The notes beneath the pieces are model-generated. The model was given only the letters and a program-made list of their open reading frames with translations. It searched no databases and was not told the DNA's origin. Below are positions 26,151-36,700 of a stretch of 64,000 bases of DNA, in pieces; position 1 is the stretch's first letter; every line of letters starts with the position of its first letter. Position numbers and translations under genes: made by a program. This stretch comes from a virus: IMG/VR virus record IMGVR_UViG_3300042564_004221, positions 35,790 through 99,789 of that record; one strand, written 5' to 3'.

Positions 26151-29100
26151 TTATATAAATTTAAAATTAAAAGTTTGTGGTACGTTTTGCGGGTTTAAAG
26201 TTTTATTTGTAGGAACTGCGGTAACTATAAATTGAATATCGACCGTTTGACCATCTTTAAGAAAATTGGTTTTAAATTCAGGAACTGGATTATTAATTAA
26301 TATATCGGCAACATCGTTACGGGTTATTGTGAATACGTTACCAGAAACATAATTTGAGATTACTAACGGTACACTTCTATTTATTGTTTCTCTTCTAACA
26401 TTATTTACAATAGAAGTATCAAAAACCGCAACAATCATATCAACATTTTGTTCTAATGTCCAAGTATTAAGTGCAGCCGCTTGAGGATTCACACTAACAG
26501 TTAATTTACCAGTTAAATCTCTTATTAATATTTCTGTTTCTCCTATTAACGTAACAGGTCCTGTTTGTTGTGGTTGAGTATTTGTGTTTTTTGAGTTTTT
26601 TGGTACAGGTGTTACTTGTGCTGGGTCATAGGTGAAAAGGGTCACACTTCTTCCAATTCCATTTACTCCACTAACAATTATAAGATTTTTTTGAGCATTA
26701 GTTAATCCATTATTAGTATATGGAACAACGACATTTAAGTTAGTTGAACTATTAACAGTTATGCCAGTAGTTGTCAATACGTTATTAATTGTAATTCCTG
26801 TGATATTTTCAAAATCCACACCCGTTATTGTTAATATTGTACCACTCACACCTGTTAATGGTGATATGGTTAATATCCTTGGAGGTAAACAATTTGATGA
26901 TTGATTAACCGTATTTAATTGTTGTTGAATTGTTTGACTATTTCTCGTAGTTTGAGTTTTTAATTGCCCTGCAGAATCTACGTTTAACCCCGCATCTCCC
27001 GCAGACTTAAATCCTTTATCAAACGTTGATTGTAATTTAGTATATTCACTAATGTGTGAGTCAAAATAATCTTCACTAACATTAGAAACAGGCCAATAAC
27101 ACACATAATATTTAGTAAGGCCTAATCCTGTTGTCGTATTATATACTCTATCAACATTTGAAGATAATTTTGAAATCATAAAATCAAAGAATTTTCCTAT
27201 GTTATCAAAATTGGCAACAGGTTGTGATGTAGGTTTATCAGTTGAATTTGATATATTTACACAAGAGTATTTTTTATTACTAAAATAATTACTATTTGTC
27301 CCATAATCTGTGGTTAGTGTTATATTCGCGTAGTTATTGTTATAACCATAGAATTTACCAGTATTAAATGTCTTAGCGTAACATATTAAATAAATAAGAA
27401 CTTGTAATTGTGGATTAAGTGTTTTCTTTTGAAGTTCAGTAACAAATTCAGTTTGATTTATACTTGTCGTTACCGATGATTGAGCATCTCCCCAAGTTTC
27501 ATAAGCAACCGCTAAATTACTACTACAAGAATTTTGTGCGGCTGCGGTACTATCACCAACCTGACTAACGTATTTAGATTTATTAACATTAGTAATTGCC
27601 TTGGCAGTTACAGAATCTTTTCTATTTTTAATAATTGCCTCTACTTTAGTTAATAAATTTTGATTTATACTTTGTAAAAAACTATCAATTGATGGTAAGT
27701 TATAAATACCTTGTCTAACACCACCAAATGTTGTTTGGAATGAACCAGGAGTAATGACATGACTAACATCAGTAATAAAATAAGGCCCATTAAACATCGG
27801 AACGTGTCTAAGATTAAAATACATTGTTGGCTGTAATAAAGCATTACCCAAACAACTAACTTGACAAGTATAACTTCTTTGTTTGTATAAATTATATAAA
27901 CTTACGTTTTGAGTTGCAACATTTCTACCGTTAGCTTGGTCAACCATATTTAATTGTGTCTGAATTGTCTCTGAAGTAGCCTTACCACTTTCCATTCCAA
28001 CTTGGAATGAATAGAACACTCCTTGGTTTCTATTTCCAATATCAACATTAAAACCAACACATTTATTTGAAACCGCCCAATCTTTTTTAGTCGTTTGGTC
28101 TTCAATTAATGGGTTATCAGACGCTCTTCTTAATTCAAATGCATCATCTCTAAATCTTGAATTTCCTTTTGGTAAATCTAAATGTGTGGATGGTTGTCCC
28201 ACATAAAAACAAATCATCTTAGGGCTTGAATTTCTATAATCAACATTTAAAAATGTCCCCCACATATTGTCGGCAAACTCTAATTGACCATTAGCTTGTG
28301 GTATGGTAGTACCATCAACATCTTGTATATTATAAAAATTAACATATGCAGGTAATGGCATCACATTAAATTTATTTTTAATCAAAAACCCACTCATAAA
28401 TGTGAATACACTCATTTCCATATTAAGTGAATTTTCATTTAATATGTTTTTAAAATCAAAAATATCAACAATAATTGTATCCCCAATATTTCTTGACGCT
28501 CTGTCTAAGAACATAATATCTTCAAATAGTGTTTTGGTTGTATAGTCAGAACCCGCAACCCATTTGTCATTTAACGCTTTAAATACCTCATAATTTTCAA
28601 CCTTACTTTGTTGTCCATCAATAACTGTTTGAATAGTTCTTTCAGGTAATTGTTGTTGGTCGGGTAAATCACGTCTAATATTAGTTAATAATCCATTTAA
28701 AATAATATTTTGAAAATCAGTAGTTAACCCCAAATAAGTTTGGAGATTAGTTCCAAATTCCACACTTGTTAAGGTTGGCGAATATAACTTTTGTGTTGCA
28801 AACATTTTAATTAATGGTGCACATAACACAACGTTAGCCTCAGTAAACTCAATATTACTGTCAATGAAGAAATCTGTTATATATGAACCTGAATCTGTAT
28901 ATTGTAAATTTGTGATGGTTGAGAACCCTACTTCAGTTTCCAAAGCTCTCCACGCAACAGTATTATTTGATTTAGAAGTTGCAACACTTGTTGTGTTTAA
29001 TATTGACGGTAAACTATTTTTAATATAAGGGTTAAAAAATATTGGACTGTCAATCGCATTATTTCCACCAACATGAACTATATATGATGCCATAACCCTT

Positions 29101-32100
29101 CTATTATAATCCGCTGGGTTACCATATTTCAAAATAACATCATACTCCATAAAAGATTTTACGGTATTTGAAAATGTTATTAATTGTGTTTGACCAACAC
29201 TATTGAAATATTGTTCATTTGTTAATGAACCATCATTACTATTAATCTCCATTAAATTTCGAAACAAATATTGGAAGTTTTTAAAAAACACATTTGGGTC
29301 TGCTGGCGATACACCAACAGGAACTATAATTTGCGGTCCTAAATCAATATTAGAAATTGGTTTACAGAAATTTAAAAATTCTTGTTCAAGTTTATCTAAA
29401 ATACTTTTATCAAAAACCGAAAAGATTTCTTCAATATTAGAATAATCATTATCTATCTTTAATTTAAACGCCGATTGTTGTGTTGTTCCAGTTGTAATTT
29501 TATTTACATAGGAGTCTGGTTGTGGTTTTGATATTTGAGTATTATTAAAGTATCCATAATTCGATGCTGCCCATAATAATCTAACAGAACCGTTATAAAT
29601 TGAGGGGTTATCCATAAATGGACATACCGATGTTCCATTATTTAAACATTCACTTATCACTTGGTTAATTTGAGTTCCAAATGAAGGAACAACATAATAT
29701 GTTAGACTTGTTGTATTGTTACTTGGAGTACAAGCGGCAGAATTAGTTGTTAAATCAGCAACACCGTTAGGTAAAACAACAGACCATGTTTGAATATTTA
29801 AATCTTCAGTTGTTGTCGTGGTACCAACCGTGGTACTTGAAACTGCACTCACGTTTGAGGTAGGGAAGTTAAATACTTTTACGCCGCCATCAACACTCGC
29901 CTGTATTTCAGAATCGGTATACCCACTATACAAATCATAACCATTATAAAATACGTTAAAATCATTAATTACTTTAGGGTAAAAACCTGTTTGTATTTTT
30001 GTAATATCATTTGATTTGTTTTGTAATGTTATTTCGTTAGGTAATACTCCATCAAATTTAAAAGTATATGTTTTTGTATCTGAACTTAGAATTGGGTCAA
30101 AGTTTGTTTTATAATCAAAATCTTTCCAAACAGAATCTAAAATATCTACATTGGTATTTTTATAAGTTTTATATCTATGCCAAATAGAACCCATCTTTAA
30201 AACCCAAGCAAATGGCATCTTATGAATAGCACCAAACTTCTTAAAACAAGACGCAATATAATCCAAATCACTTGAAGCTGCGTTGGTTTTATATTTTTCC
30301 CTTAATGTTGCTAACGGTAATGAATTAATAAAAAGGTACGCTGCTTGTGTATAGGGGTAAGGGTCGTTTTTTCTCCAATTATAAACCCCATTTTGTATTG
30401 CATTAACAAAATAAGGTGTATTCAACATTGAGGTTGTTGTTTCAGTTTCAATTATTTTATTTGGTGATAGATAATTTACATATCCTTCGGTTGGTACAAA
30501 AGATGTTGGGTCTTTTCTTGTATTATAAAAAGCATCTAATTCAAAAGAGTTGGTTATTTCGTTACTTGGATTAGAAACTTTTAAATAAGAAAAATTAGTA
30601 ACTGGTCTATTTTTAGTATAATCGTAAATGCTGTTAAAGTTGGCAATAACATTCCTATCCTCAAAAACTGTTAATACATTAGTTGTATTGTACACTGAGT
30701 TGTTAGTACTACTATTACTATCACTCATATTATTTGAAACCCAAGTTGGATTAGTAAACGGATATGTATCTATAATAATTGGGTCGTTTGGTGCGTTTTT
30801 GACTAATTGTAATAATCCGTCTGACTTTGCACTTGTCTGAGGTTCTTTACCTAAATCACTTAAACTTAAAATATTAAAAGAATTTTCTGTTAAATTTTTA
30901 ATATATGGTGTAACATAAAAATCTTTAATATAATCTTGATAAGCCCTACCCGTTCCTTGATTAGATATGTTCTCTAAAAAAACTGAATAGTTTTGGGCGG
31001 TAATATTATAATTCTTAAGTTTTAATGTTAAAAATGGTGAACTAACACCTAAGCTAGTAATAATATTATTTGTTTCTGCACTAATAATTAAATTAGATAG
31101 TTGGTCCAACTGATTTGCATTACCCCTAATAAATCCAGAATAGTTTGAACTTAAGAATTGTCTTTCCCATATCTCATAGAAAAATTTAATCTCTTCTTTA
31201 TTAGCATACGCAATTCCTTCTGAAGGATATTCAATTGCATTAAAATTAATAATGTTGGTAGTATTTTGACTATCAATTGGCGATTGAGCTAAAGGTGGAT
31301 TAAACTTTTGAGTTAGACCTCTCATATATTCCTCAACAAATTCAACTTCAGGCCACTTATCATAAAGATAACCTTTTGTGACATCAACATTACGAGGGTC
31401 GGCAATATATCTTAATTGAAATCTACCCTTTTTATCTTCAGGGGTTTCAACAAAAAATTGAGGCCAAGGATAAACAGGTATCTTACTATTAACTAAACCT
31501 TGATTTTCATTTTCCGATTTCTCAGAAATATTAACTTTATCTAAAGAATCCGTACCTTGTGCTGATGAGACGTTATCTAAGATTGCCAGTTGTCTTATAG
31601 GGTCATATCTTACATTCCAAGCCTTTGTGTGAACTTCATCTAATAAACGAATAAATCCTTCAGCTGAAGCCATAATTACCGCACACATATTTCTTACAGT
31701 TGGTATAAATCCAAGACCAGATGCCGAATCTTCAAGTTTTCTCGCCAAATCTGCAGATAATGTAGTTTCATATTCTGATAATTTTCTATTTGCCTCTGTT
31801 TCCATATTGGAAATTAAAGTTTTAAAAGTTTCAAAAATATATGCGGACGGCATAATAACATTTATCTTAGTATTTTCAGTACTACTATCGGATACTTCCT
31901 TTACAAGACTAGGTCTAAAAATCTGTTTAAAATATTTGTCAATAGACTGTATGTCCGCGGTTGTTGGCAACAATATACCTGTTTGAGACGTTGTTGTTTT
32001 TTCTACATCAATCTCTGTAAACGATACATCTTTAATCATAGTATTATATGTTATACTATTTTTGATTGGTGTTTGACCTAAATTACCTAAGGTTGGGTTT

Positions 32101-33410
32101 GAAGCCAATAGACTATTAAATTCTGTAACATAAGCATTTAAAAAACTAACCCCTTCTTCTCTTTTTGTCGGATTATCAATAAACTCTTGTTTAAACATAT
32201 AAACCTCTTGACCACCACCTTTAAGTATTATTGGTTTTGGATTCATATAAATGTTAAACCAAGACTTGGGATTACCATATACTTCGTTAAAGTAATTTTT
32301 TAGTGTTTCTTTATAAACCCTAATATTTGTCAATGGTTCAACATTAGCTTTGGGATATGTTTCGGCAATTGACTGCTCAAAAGTTTGAAGTTTACTCATC
32401 AATTGAGCTAATGTTAATTCTGGAAAATTAGGACTAATTAATCCTTTAGCCTTATATTCACTATAAACTTCGGCAATTTTTTGATATCCTCTTTCAGTTA
32501 CTAACTCCGATGAAACATTATCGTTTGATATAGTAGACTGATTTCCTGATGCTTGGTCTATCAAATTCAATTGGGTTTGTATGGTTGGGCTTCCACCGCC
32601 TTCAGGTGATGTTGGAGATTTGGAAATATTAAATGTGGTACTATACATGTGAGGAGCAGCAAGTAAATTACCCATTGAAATCTCATTTAAAATATTAAAT
32701 TTATATCCAACAAACTCTAATTCAATTTGGTAATTACCACTAAATGTATTAAATCTTGCATTAAATTTTGTAAGATTTAATTGATATCTAATTGCTTGAC
32801 CATAATAACCTTTTAACGTTAAATAAAAAGGACAATAAGGTAAGTTAAAAAATGCAGAATATGGTGAGTTATCTCCAAGTTGAAATAATGCTCTACCTTG
32901 TACGTCTTCTAACGATATTGACACACTTGGAATAAATGAAGTATTTGTTTTTACATTAATACTTGTAATACCTAATAAACCATTGTCCGTCGCTTTTTCA
33001 CCAGGGTCAGTAAGACTCATTTTTGAGTACGGACTAGTATTATCATTAGTGTTGATAATTTCTTCTTGCATTTGGTTTACCCCCAAACCATTCTTTGCTC
33101 CCTTACCTGTTAACTCATCATAATACCCTGTTGTTAAATGCGTTTCTTCTGTAGGTCTTAAAAAATTCATTTTAGCAACCGATATAGTTCTAATTCTATC
33201 TTGAGTGGTACCACCAACAGATAACTTAGTTCTTGGTATAACTTCCGCTTCTAAATTGGCAAACATAACCAATTTTTCATGGTCAACTAATCTTTCCCTA
33301 ATATTTCCAAAGGCATCAATAGTTTTGTTGGGGTCAACTACAATAATGTTATTATAATCAAATTCCACTAATATGTTACCACTGTTGTCTCCTTGTACGT
33401 TACCTGCCAT
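26151..33410 (-). CDS. Giant baseplate hub/tail-tip-like protein (2419 aa) with IPT/TIG domain
   Basis: The N-terminal part (about 60-270) has a hub-like beta architecture (SVSISLEDVQGRALFQL, FYLTLKGYYGQAIRYQLNLT). Near residue 1850 is a gpD/gp27-type segment (YFNLRHVPMFNGPYFITDVS). Residues about 1960-2080 recall a muramidase-like fold (FYGYNNNYANITL), but I see no clear catalytic Glu. Residues about 2175-2265 form an IPT/TIG Ig domain (PRILTISPLTGVSGTILTIT). A 12-residue motif, TIQTQLNxxDQA, recurs near 277, 1820 and 2163. It overlaps the gp53-like gene by 11 nt. It is probably the central hub or tail tip, much enlarged compared with T4 gp27/gp5. Confidence 0.65.
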   Translation of the reverse strand: MAGNVQGDNSGNILVEFDYNNIIVVDPNKTIDAFGNIRERLVDHEKLVMFANLEAEVIPRTKLSVGGTTQDRIRTISVAKMNFLRPTEETHLTTGYYDELTGKGAKNGLGVNQMQEEIINTNDNTSPYSKMSLTDPGEKATDNGLLGITSINVKTNTSFIPSVSISLEDVQGRALFQLGDNSPYSAFFNLPYCPFYLTLKGYYGQAIRYQLNLTKFNARFNTFSGNYQIELEFVGYKFNILNEISMGNLLAAPHMYSTTFNISKSPTSPEGGGSPTIQTQLNLIDQASGNQSTISNDNVSSELVTERGYQKIAEVYSEYKAKGLISPNFPELTLAQLMSKLQTFEQSIAETYPKANVEPLTNIRVYKETLKNYFNEVYGNPKSWFNIYMNPKPIILKGGGQEVYMFKQEFIDNPTKREEGVSFLNAYVTEFNSLLASNPTLGNLGQTPIKNSITYNTMIKDVSFTEIDVEKTTTSQTGILLPTTADIQSIDKYFKQIFRPSLVKEVSDSSTENTKINVIMPSAYIFETFKTLISNMETEANRKLSEYETTLSADLARKLEDSASGLGFIPTVRNMCAVIMASAEGFIRLLDEVHTKAWNVRYDPIRQLAILDNVSSAQGTDSLDKVNISEKSENENQGLVNSKIPVYPWPQFFVETPEDKKGRFQLRYIADPRNVDVTKGYLYDKWPEVEFVEEYMRGLTQKFNPPLAQSPIDSQNTTNIINFNAIEYPSEGIAYANKEEIKFFYEIWERQFLSSNYSGFIRGNANQLDQLSNLIISAETNNIITSLGVSSPFLTLKLKNYNITAQNYSVFLENISNQGTGRAYQDYIKDFYVTPYIKNLTENSFNILSLSDLGKEPQTSAKSDGLLQLVKNAPNDPIIIDTYPFTNPTWVSNNMSDSNSSTNNSVYNTTNVLTVFEDRNVIANFNSIYDYTKNRPVTNFSYLKVSNPSNEITNSFELDAFYNTRKDPTSFVPTEGYVNYLSPNKIIETETTTSMLNTPYFVNAIQNGVYNWRKNDPYPYTQAAYLFINSLPLATLREKYKTNAASSDLDYIASCFKKFGAIHKMPFAWVLKMGSIWHRYKTYKNTNVDILDSVWKDFDYKTNFDPILSSDTKTYTFKFDGVLPNEITLQNKSNDITKIQTGFYPKVINDFNVFYNGYDLYSGYTDSEIQASVDGGVKVFNFPTSNVSAVSSTTVGTTTTTEDLNIQTWSVVLPNGVADLTTNSAACTPSNNTTSLTYYVVPSFGTQINQVISECLNNGTSVCPFMDNPSIYNGSVRLLWAASNYGYFNNTQISKPQPDSYVNKITTGTTQQSAFKLKIDNDYSNIEEIFSVFDKSILDKLEQEFLNFCKPISNIDLGPQIIVPVGVSPADPNVFFKNFQYLFRNLMEINSNDGSLTNEQYFNSVGQTQLITFSNTVKSFMEYDVILKYGNPADYNRRVMASYIVHVGGNNAIDSPIFFNPYIKNSLPSILNTTSVATSKSNNTVAWRALETEVGFSTITNLQYTDSGSYITDFFIDSNIEFTEANVVLCAPLIKMFATQKLYSPTLTSVEFGTNLQTYLGLTTDFQNIILNGLLTNIRRDLPDQQQLPERTIQTVIDGQQSKVENYEVFKALNDKWVAGSDYTTKTLFEDIMFLDRASRNIGDTIIVDIFDFKNILNENSLNMEMSVFTFMSGFLIKNKFNVMPLPAYVNFYNIQDVDGTTIPQANGQLEFADNMWGTFLNVDYRNSSPKMICFYVGQPSTHLDLPKGNSRFRDDAFELRRASDNPLIEDQTTKKDWAVSNKCVGFNVDIGNRNQGVFYSFQVGMESGKATSETIQTQLNMVDQANGRNVATQNVSLYNLYKQRSYTCQVSCLGNALLQPTMYFNLRHVPMFNGPYFITDVSHVITPGSFQTTFGGVRQGIYNLPSIDSFLQSINQNLLTKVEAIIKNRKDSVTAKAITNVNKSKYVSQVGDSTAAAQNSCSSNLAVAYETWGDAQSSVTTSINQTEFVTELQKKTLNPQLQVLIYLICYAKTFNTGKFYGYNNNYANITLTTDYGTNSNYFSNKKYSCVNISNSTDKPTSQPVANFDNIGKFFDFMISKLSSNVDRVYNTTTGLGLTKYYVCYWPVSNVSEDYFDSHISEYTKLQSTFDKGFKSAGDAGLNVDSAGQLKTQTTRNSQTIQQQLNTVNQSSNCLPPRILTISPLTGVSGTILTITGVDFENITGITINNVLTTTGITVNSSTNLNVVVPYTNNGLTNAQKNLIIVSGVNGIGRSVTLFTYDPAQVTPVPKNSKNTNTQPQQTGPVTLIGETEILIRDLTGKLTVSVNPQAAALNTWTLEQNVDMIVAVFDTSIVNNVRRETINRSVPLVISNYVSGNVFTITRNDVADILINNPVPEFKTNFLKDGQTVDIQFIVTAVPTNKTLNPQNVPQTFNFKFI

Positions 33411-33723
33411 AATAATAGAAATAGTTTGTTAAAGATGTTTTATAATCTTGTAATGAAGGTAGTAGAGGATAAGGAATAATCAATACCGCACCATCATATA
33501 TGTTATTCTCTAAACCTCCAAATTCGGGGTTTGCTTGTAATATTAACCATCCAAAATAAGGTGAGTTGTAGAACTCTTGAGAAACAACATCTAATCTACT
33601 TCTAGCAACTTTATAGATATAAGTTTTGTCAGTTGTTTTTTGTGGTAATTGTACAAAAGGTACTACAGTTTGTTCACCGTTAATTAAGAAGTCACTATAT
33701 CTATTCCAATATTGATATGCCAT
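33400..33723 (-). CDS. gp53: Baseplate wedge protein, T4 gp53-like (LysM-type)
   Basis: A 107-aa protein with the gp53/LysM-like pattern: YKVARSRLDVVSQEFYNSP, YFGWLILQANPEFGG, DGAVLIIPYPL. In T4, gp53 joins wedges around the hub. It is coupled by TAATG to the 1680-aa gene and overlaps the hub-like gene, matching its role between wedge and hub. It is shorter than T4 gp53 (196 aa), with only the LysM-like core. Confidence 0.8.
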   Translation of the reverse strand: MAYQYWNRYSDFLINGEQTVVPFVQLPQKTTDKTYIYKVARSRLDVVSQEFYNSPYFGWLILQANPEFGGLENNIYDGAVLIIPYPLLPSLQDYKTSLTNYFYYYGR

Positions 33724-36700
33724 TAGTTAAGTTTTGCTTTAGATATGAATACGTCTGTAGAATTTTCATCGTTCCACGTTTTATTGTTTGTATTTTGGTT
33801 TGCCGTGGCACCTAAACCTTTTATTAATTTTTGTTGTGAGTCGGTATTTGCACCTACAGTAGTATAAGTAAAGGTTCTTTTCTTTTTAAGAGTAAATGGA
33901 GTGTATTTTAAGAAAGTTTTTAATCTATCTTTTTCCATAACATTCTCAATGAAATCTTTAGTAATCGCATTCTCTTCATCGAATACGGGTTTAACCGCTA
34001 CCCTATCTTTATTACCGTCTTTCCAATATTCATCAAACTTTTTACTAATATATTTATTGTCAGCTTTATTAAATAAATCTGAATTGTCAATAACATTTTT
34101 AATTAATGCATCTTTAAATGTCGCATATTTTGTGGCGTCAGTAATATTGTCTGAAATAATCATGTAAACTCTTCTAAAAATACGACCTTTATTAGTATCA
34201 CCAAATAATGAGTTTTTACTAAACGGTATAAAAACATCTTTAGTTTTAACGGTATTTGGTTCTTTAAAAACTAAGGTTCCTGTAAATCCAGTTCCTTTGT
34301 AAACAAAACTAGTTGCACTCCAAATAATTGTATTAAAATCGGTTATACCACTACTAATTACGCCAACATCATTCTTAAGTTCATCAAAAGTATTTGTTAC
34401 TCCTTCAGAACTTGGGTTAACTTCTGTAGTTCCTGATATAAGATAAGAAACCACTTTACCATCTTTTATTTGATATCCATCGGTTCCTGTACCAGGATAT
34501 GCTGGTACCGTATATGTTATAGTATTTACCCTTCCAATATATCCTATATAACTTTGTTGAACGGCAACCATACCATTTGCAATGTTAGTTACCGCATTTT
34601 GAAATACACTTTTTTTATTTTTAACAAAATTTAAATAATTATCTTTAACTTGGTTAATCAGACGATTTGTAAAATCATTTTTATTTTCTTTTAGAAACTC
34701 AATAAACCCTTCATTTTCATTTTCAATATCCTCAATTAATTGAGTGAATATTTCATCAGTTCTTTTTTCTAAATTATATGGTTTACCAAATAAAACTGTA
34801 TCGGTTGCTTTAGTTTGTAAAAACTCACCATCTTGATACGTTCTTTCCATCATCCATTGTTGACGAACCGCATTATTATATTGACTTAAAGCTTCTTTGT
34901 TTTTATTAACAACATTGGTAAAATATGTTTGAGTCTCTTCAACAACTTTATCCATGAATATATTATAGTTAATCGTACCTGTTTGACTAGTACCACTTGC
35001 AATATTGCTTGTAACGGCACCAATTGTCGAATTATTATTTTGACCATTTTGAACCGCCGCCTGATTTAAAGTTGGAGGTTGAACACCATTTTCAATTGCA
35101 TATTTTAAGAAATCTTTGTCAATTACTTTATAACTTAAATCTGTTGCATCAGCCCTATCATCATACATTTCAGTGTTTGCATAATAATTAAACGTTAACG
35201 CATTTTGTAATCTGTCCACAGATTCTTTTAATCCACTACCTCCAACAAAATCAAAAGATAAAGTTACGTTAGCAATCATTGGTTGTACACCAATACCTTC
35301 AGGGTTAAGGTCTAAATCCTCGTATGCTAAAGTTAATCCTTTTGGGATAATTTTTGTATTATAAAAATCTCCAACCCTTAGAACTAATACGGGTGGTGCC
35401 CCAAATGATGTGTTTGTTGCGTTTTCATAATCATTAGTTATTTTACCATTAACCGTTTTAACCGTAGGTATTGTATCACCAGGTCTCATACATTGTTGTA
35501 AGAAAGTTAATCTTGAATTAAGACCTTCAGGTGTGATTGAATGGAATGCTGGTTGAAAGAATTTTAACTTATCTCTAAGGTTATCATAAACCATAGGAGT
35601 GTCTTGTTTAATTGTTTCAAAATAATCACATTCTGATAATAATGACCTTAAAACTCGTTTACTAATATTATCTCTACTAACAACTTGAGTTTCAAGGGTG
35701 TTTTGCGTTTCTGTGGTTGTAACAACTGTACCAACTAACTTAGGTGGTATTATTGGGGCAGGAGGACTATAAAAATCAATCGTATCAATAAAGGCTCTTC
35801 TACATGCCATTGCATTTGTTGTATATATCTCTTTACTCTTTTTTTGACTATCACTATCAGTACAAGTTACAACTTTTTTTGGAAAGAATTCCGTTGTTTT
35901 AGTATCATATGATAATGGTTGAGCACTTTCACCTAAAGCACCACCAACTTTAACTATTAATCTTTGTGGTGTACCTGTAACATATTTAGTTAATTTTGTA
36001 TTACCTGTTATAAATGTAATTGCAGAATCAATTCTTCTTCCAGATAACGCTATATTATATTCGTTTGTCGCAGCAGCAGATGCATTAGCATTAATTACAA
36101 TTGTAATTATTCCTGTAAGGTTATTAGTAAGTTGTTTATCTATTTCATCTATTAATTCCCCAAACTTTTTTTTGTTTGGAATTATAACACTATCAAAAAA
36201 TGATGTTGTCTGTTCTGCAGTATTAGGAGATTGGTCTTTATAATATGTTTTTGTTTGTTCGCTAACATATATGTCATAAAGACTGTCATAATCCACGCTA
36301 GTTTTTGCTGGAATATCGTTGTCAAAATAAAGTCCCATTTGTTCATAACCATTAAAGATTGTATTAATAGACTCACCATCACTTGATACTTGGGCGGAAT
36401 TATCTAACCCTTTAAGACTATATTCTATTTGTTCTTTAGTTAGTTCTTTTGAAGTTATTGCTTGTTGTAGTTGAAATAAATCATTTGGACTAATTGTGTA
36501 ATATTTTTTAGCAAGTTCATATAAATCGTATTTTCTACATCCTGCAAAGAATGATTCTAAAATACTATCAATTCTAACTTTATTTGTTTCATTACCCAAT
36601 ACTTTATTAACAATTACATTCAAGACAGATGGATGGTCAACCACTATTTTCCAAGTTAAACTACCTGACCTACTTGTATTTTTATAAGTATAAATTGGCT

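Noticed and set aside
31960-32110. Possible muramidase or protease active site in the hub-like protein
   Set aside because: No convincing catalytic Glu, Cys-His or Ser pattern was seen there; the only enzyme-like region (residues about 1960-2080) also lacks a clear catalytic residue.
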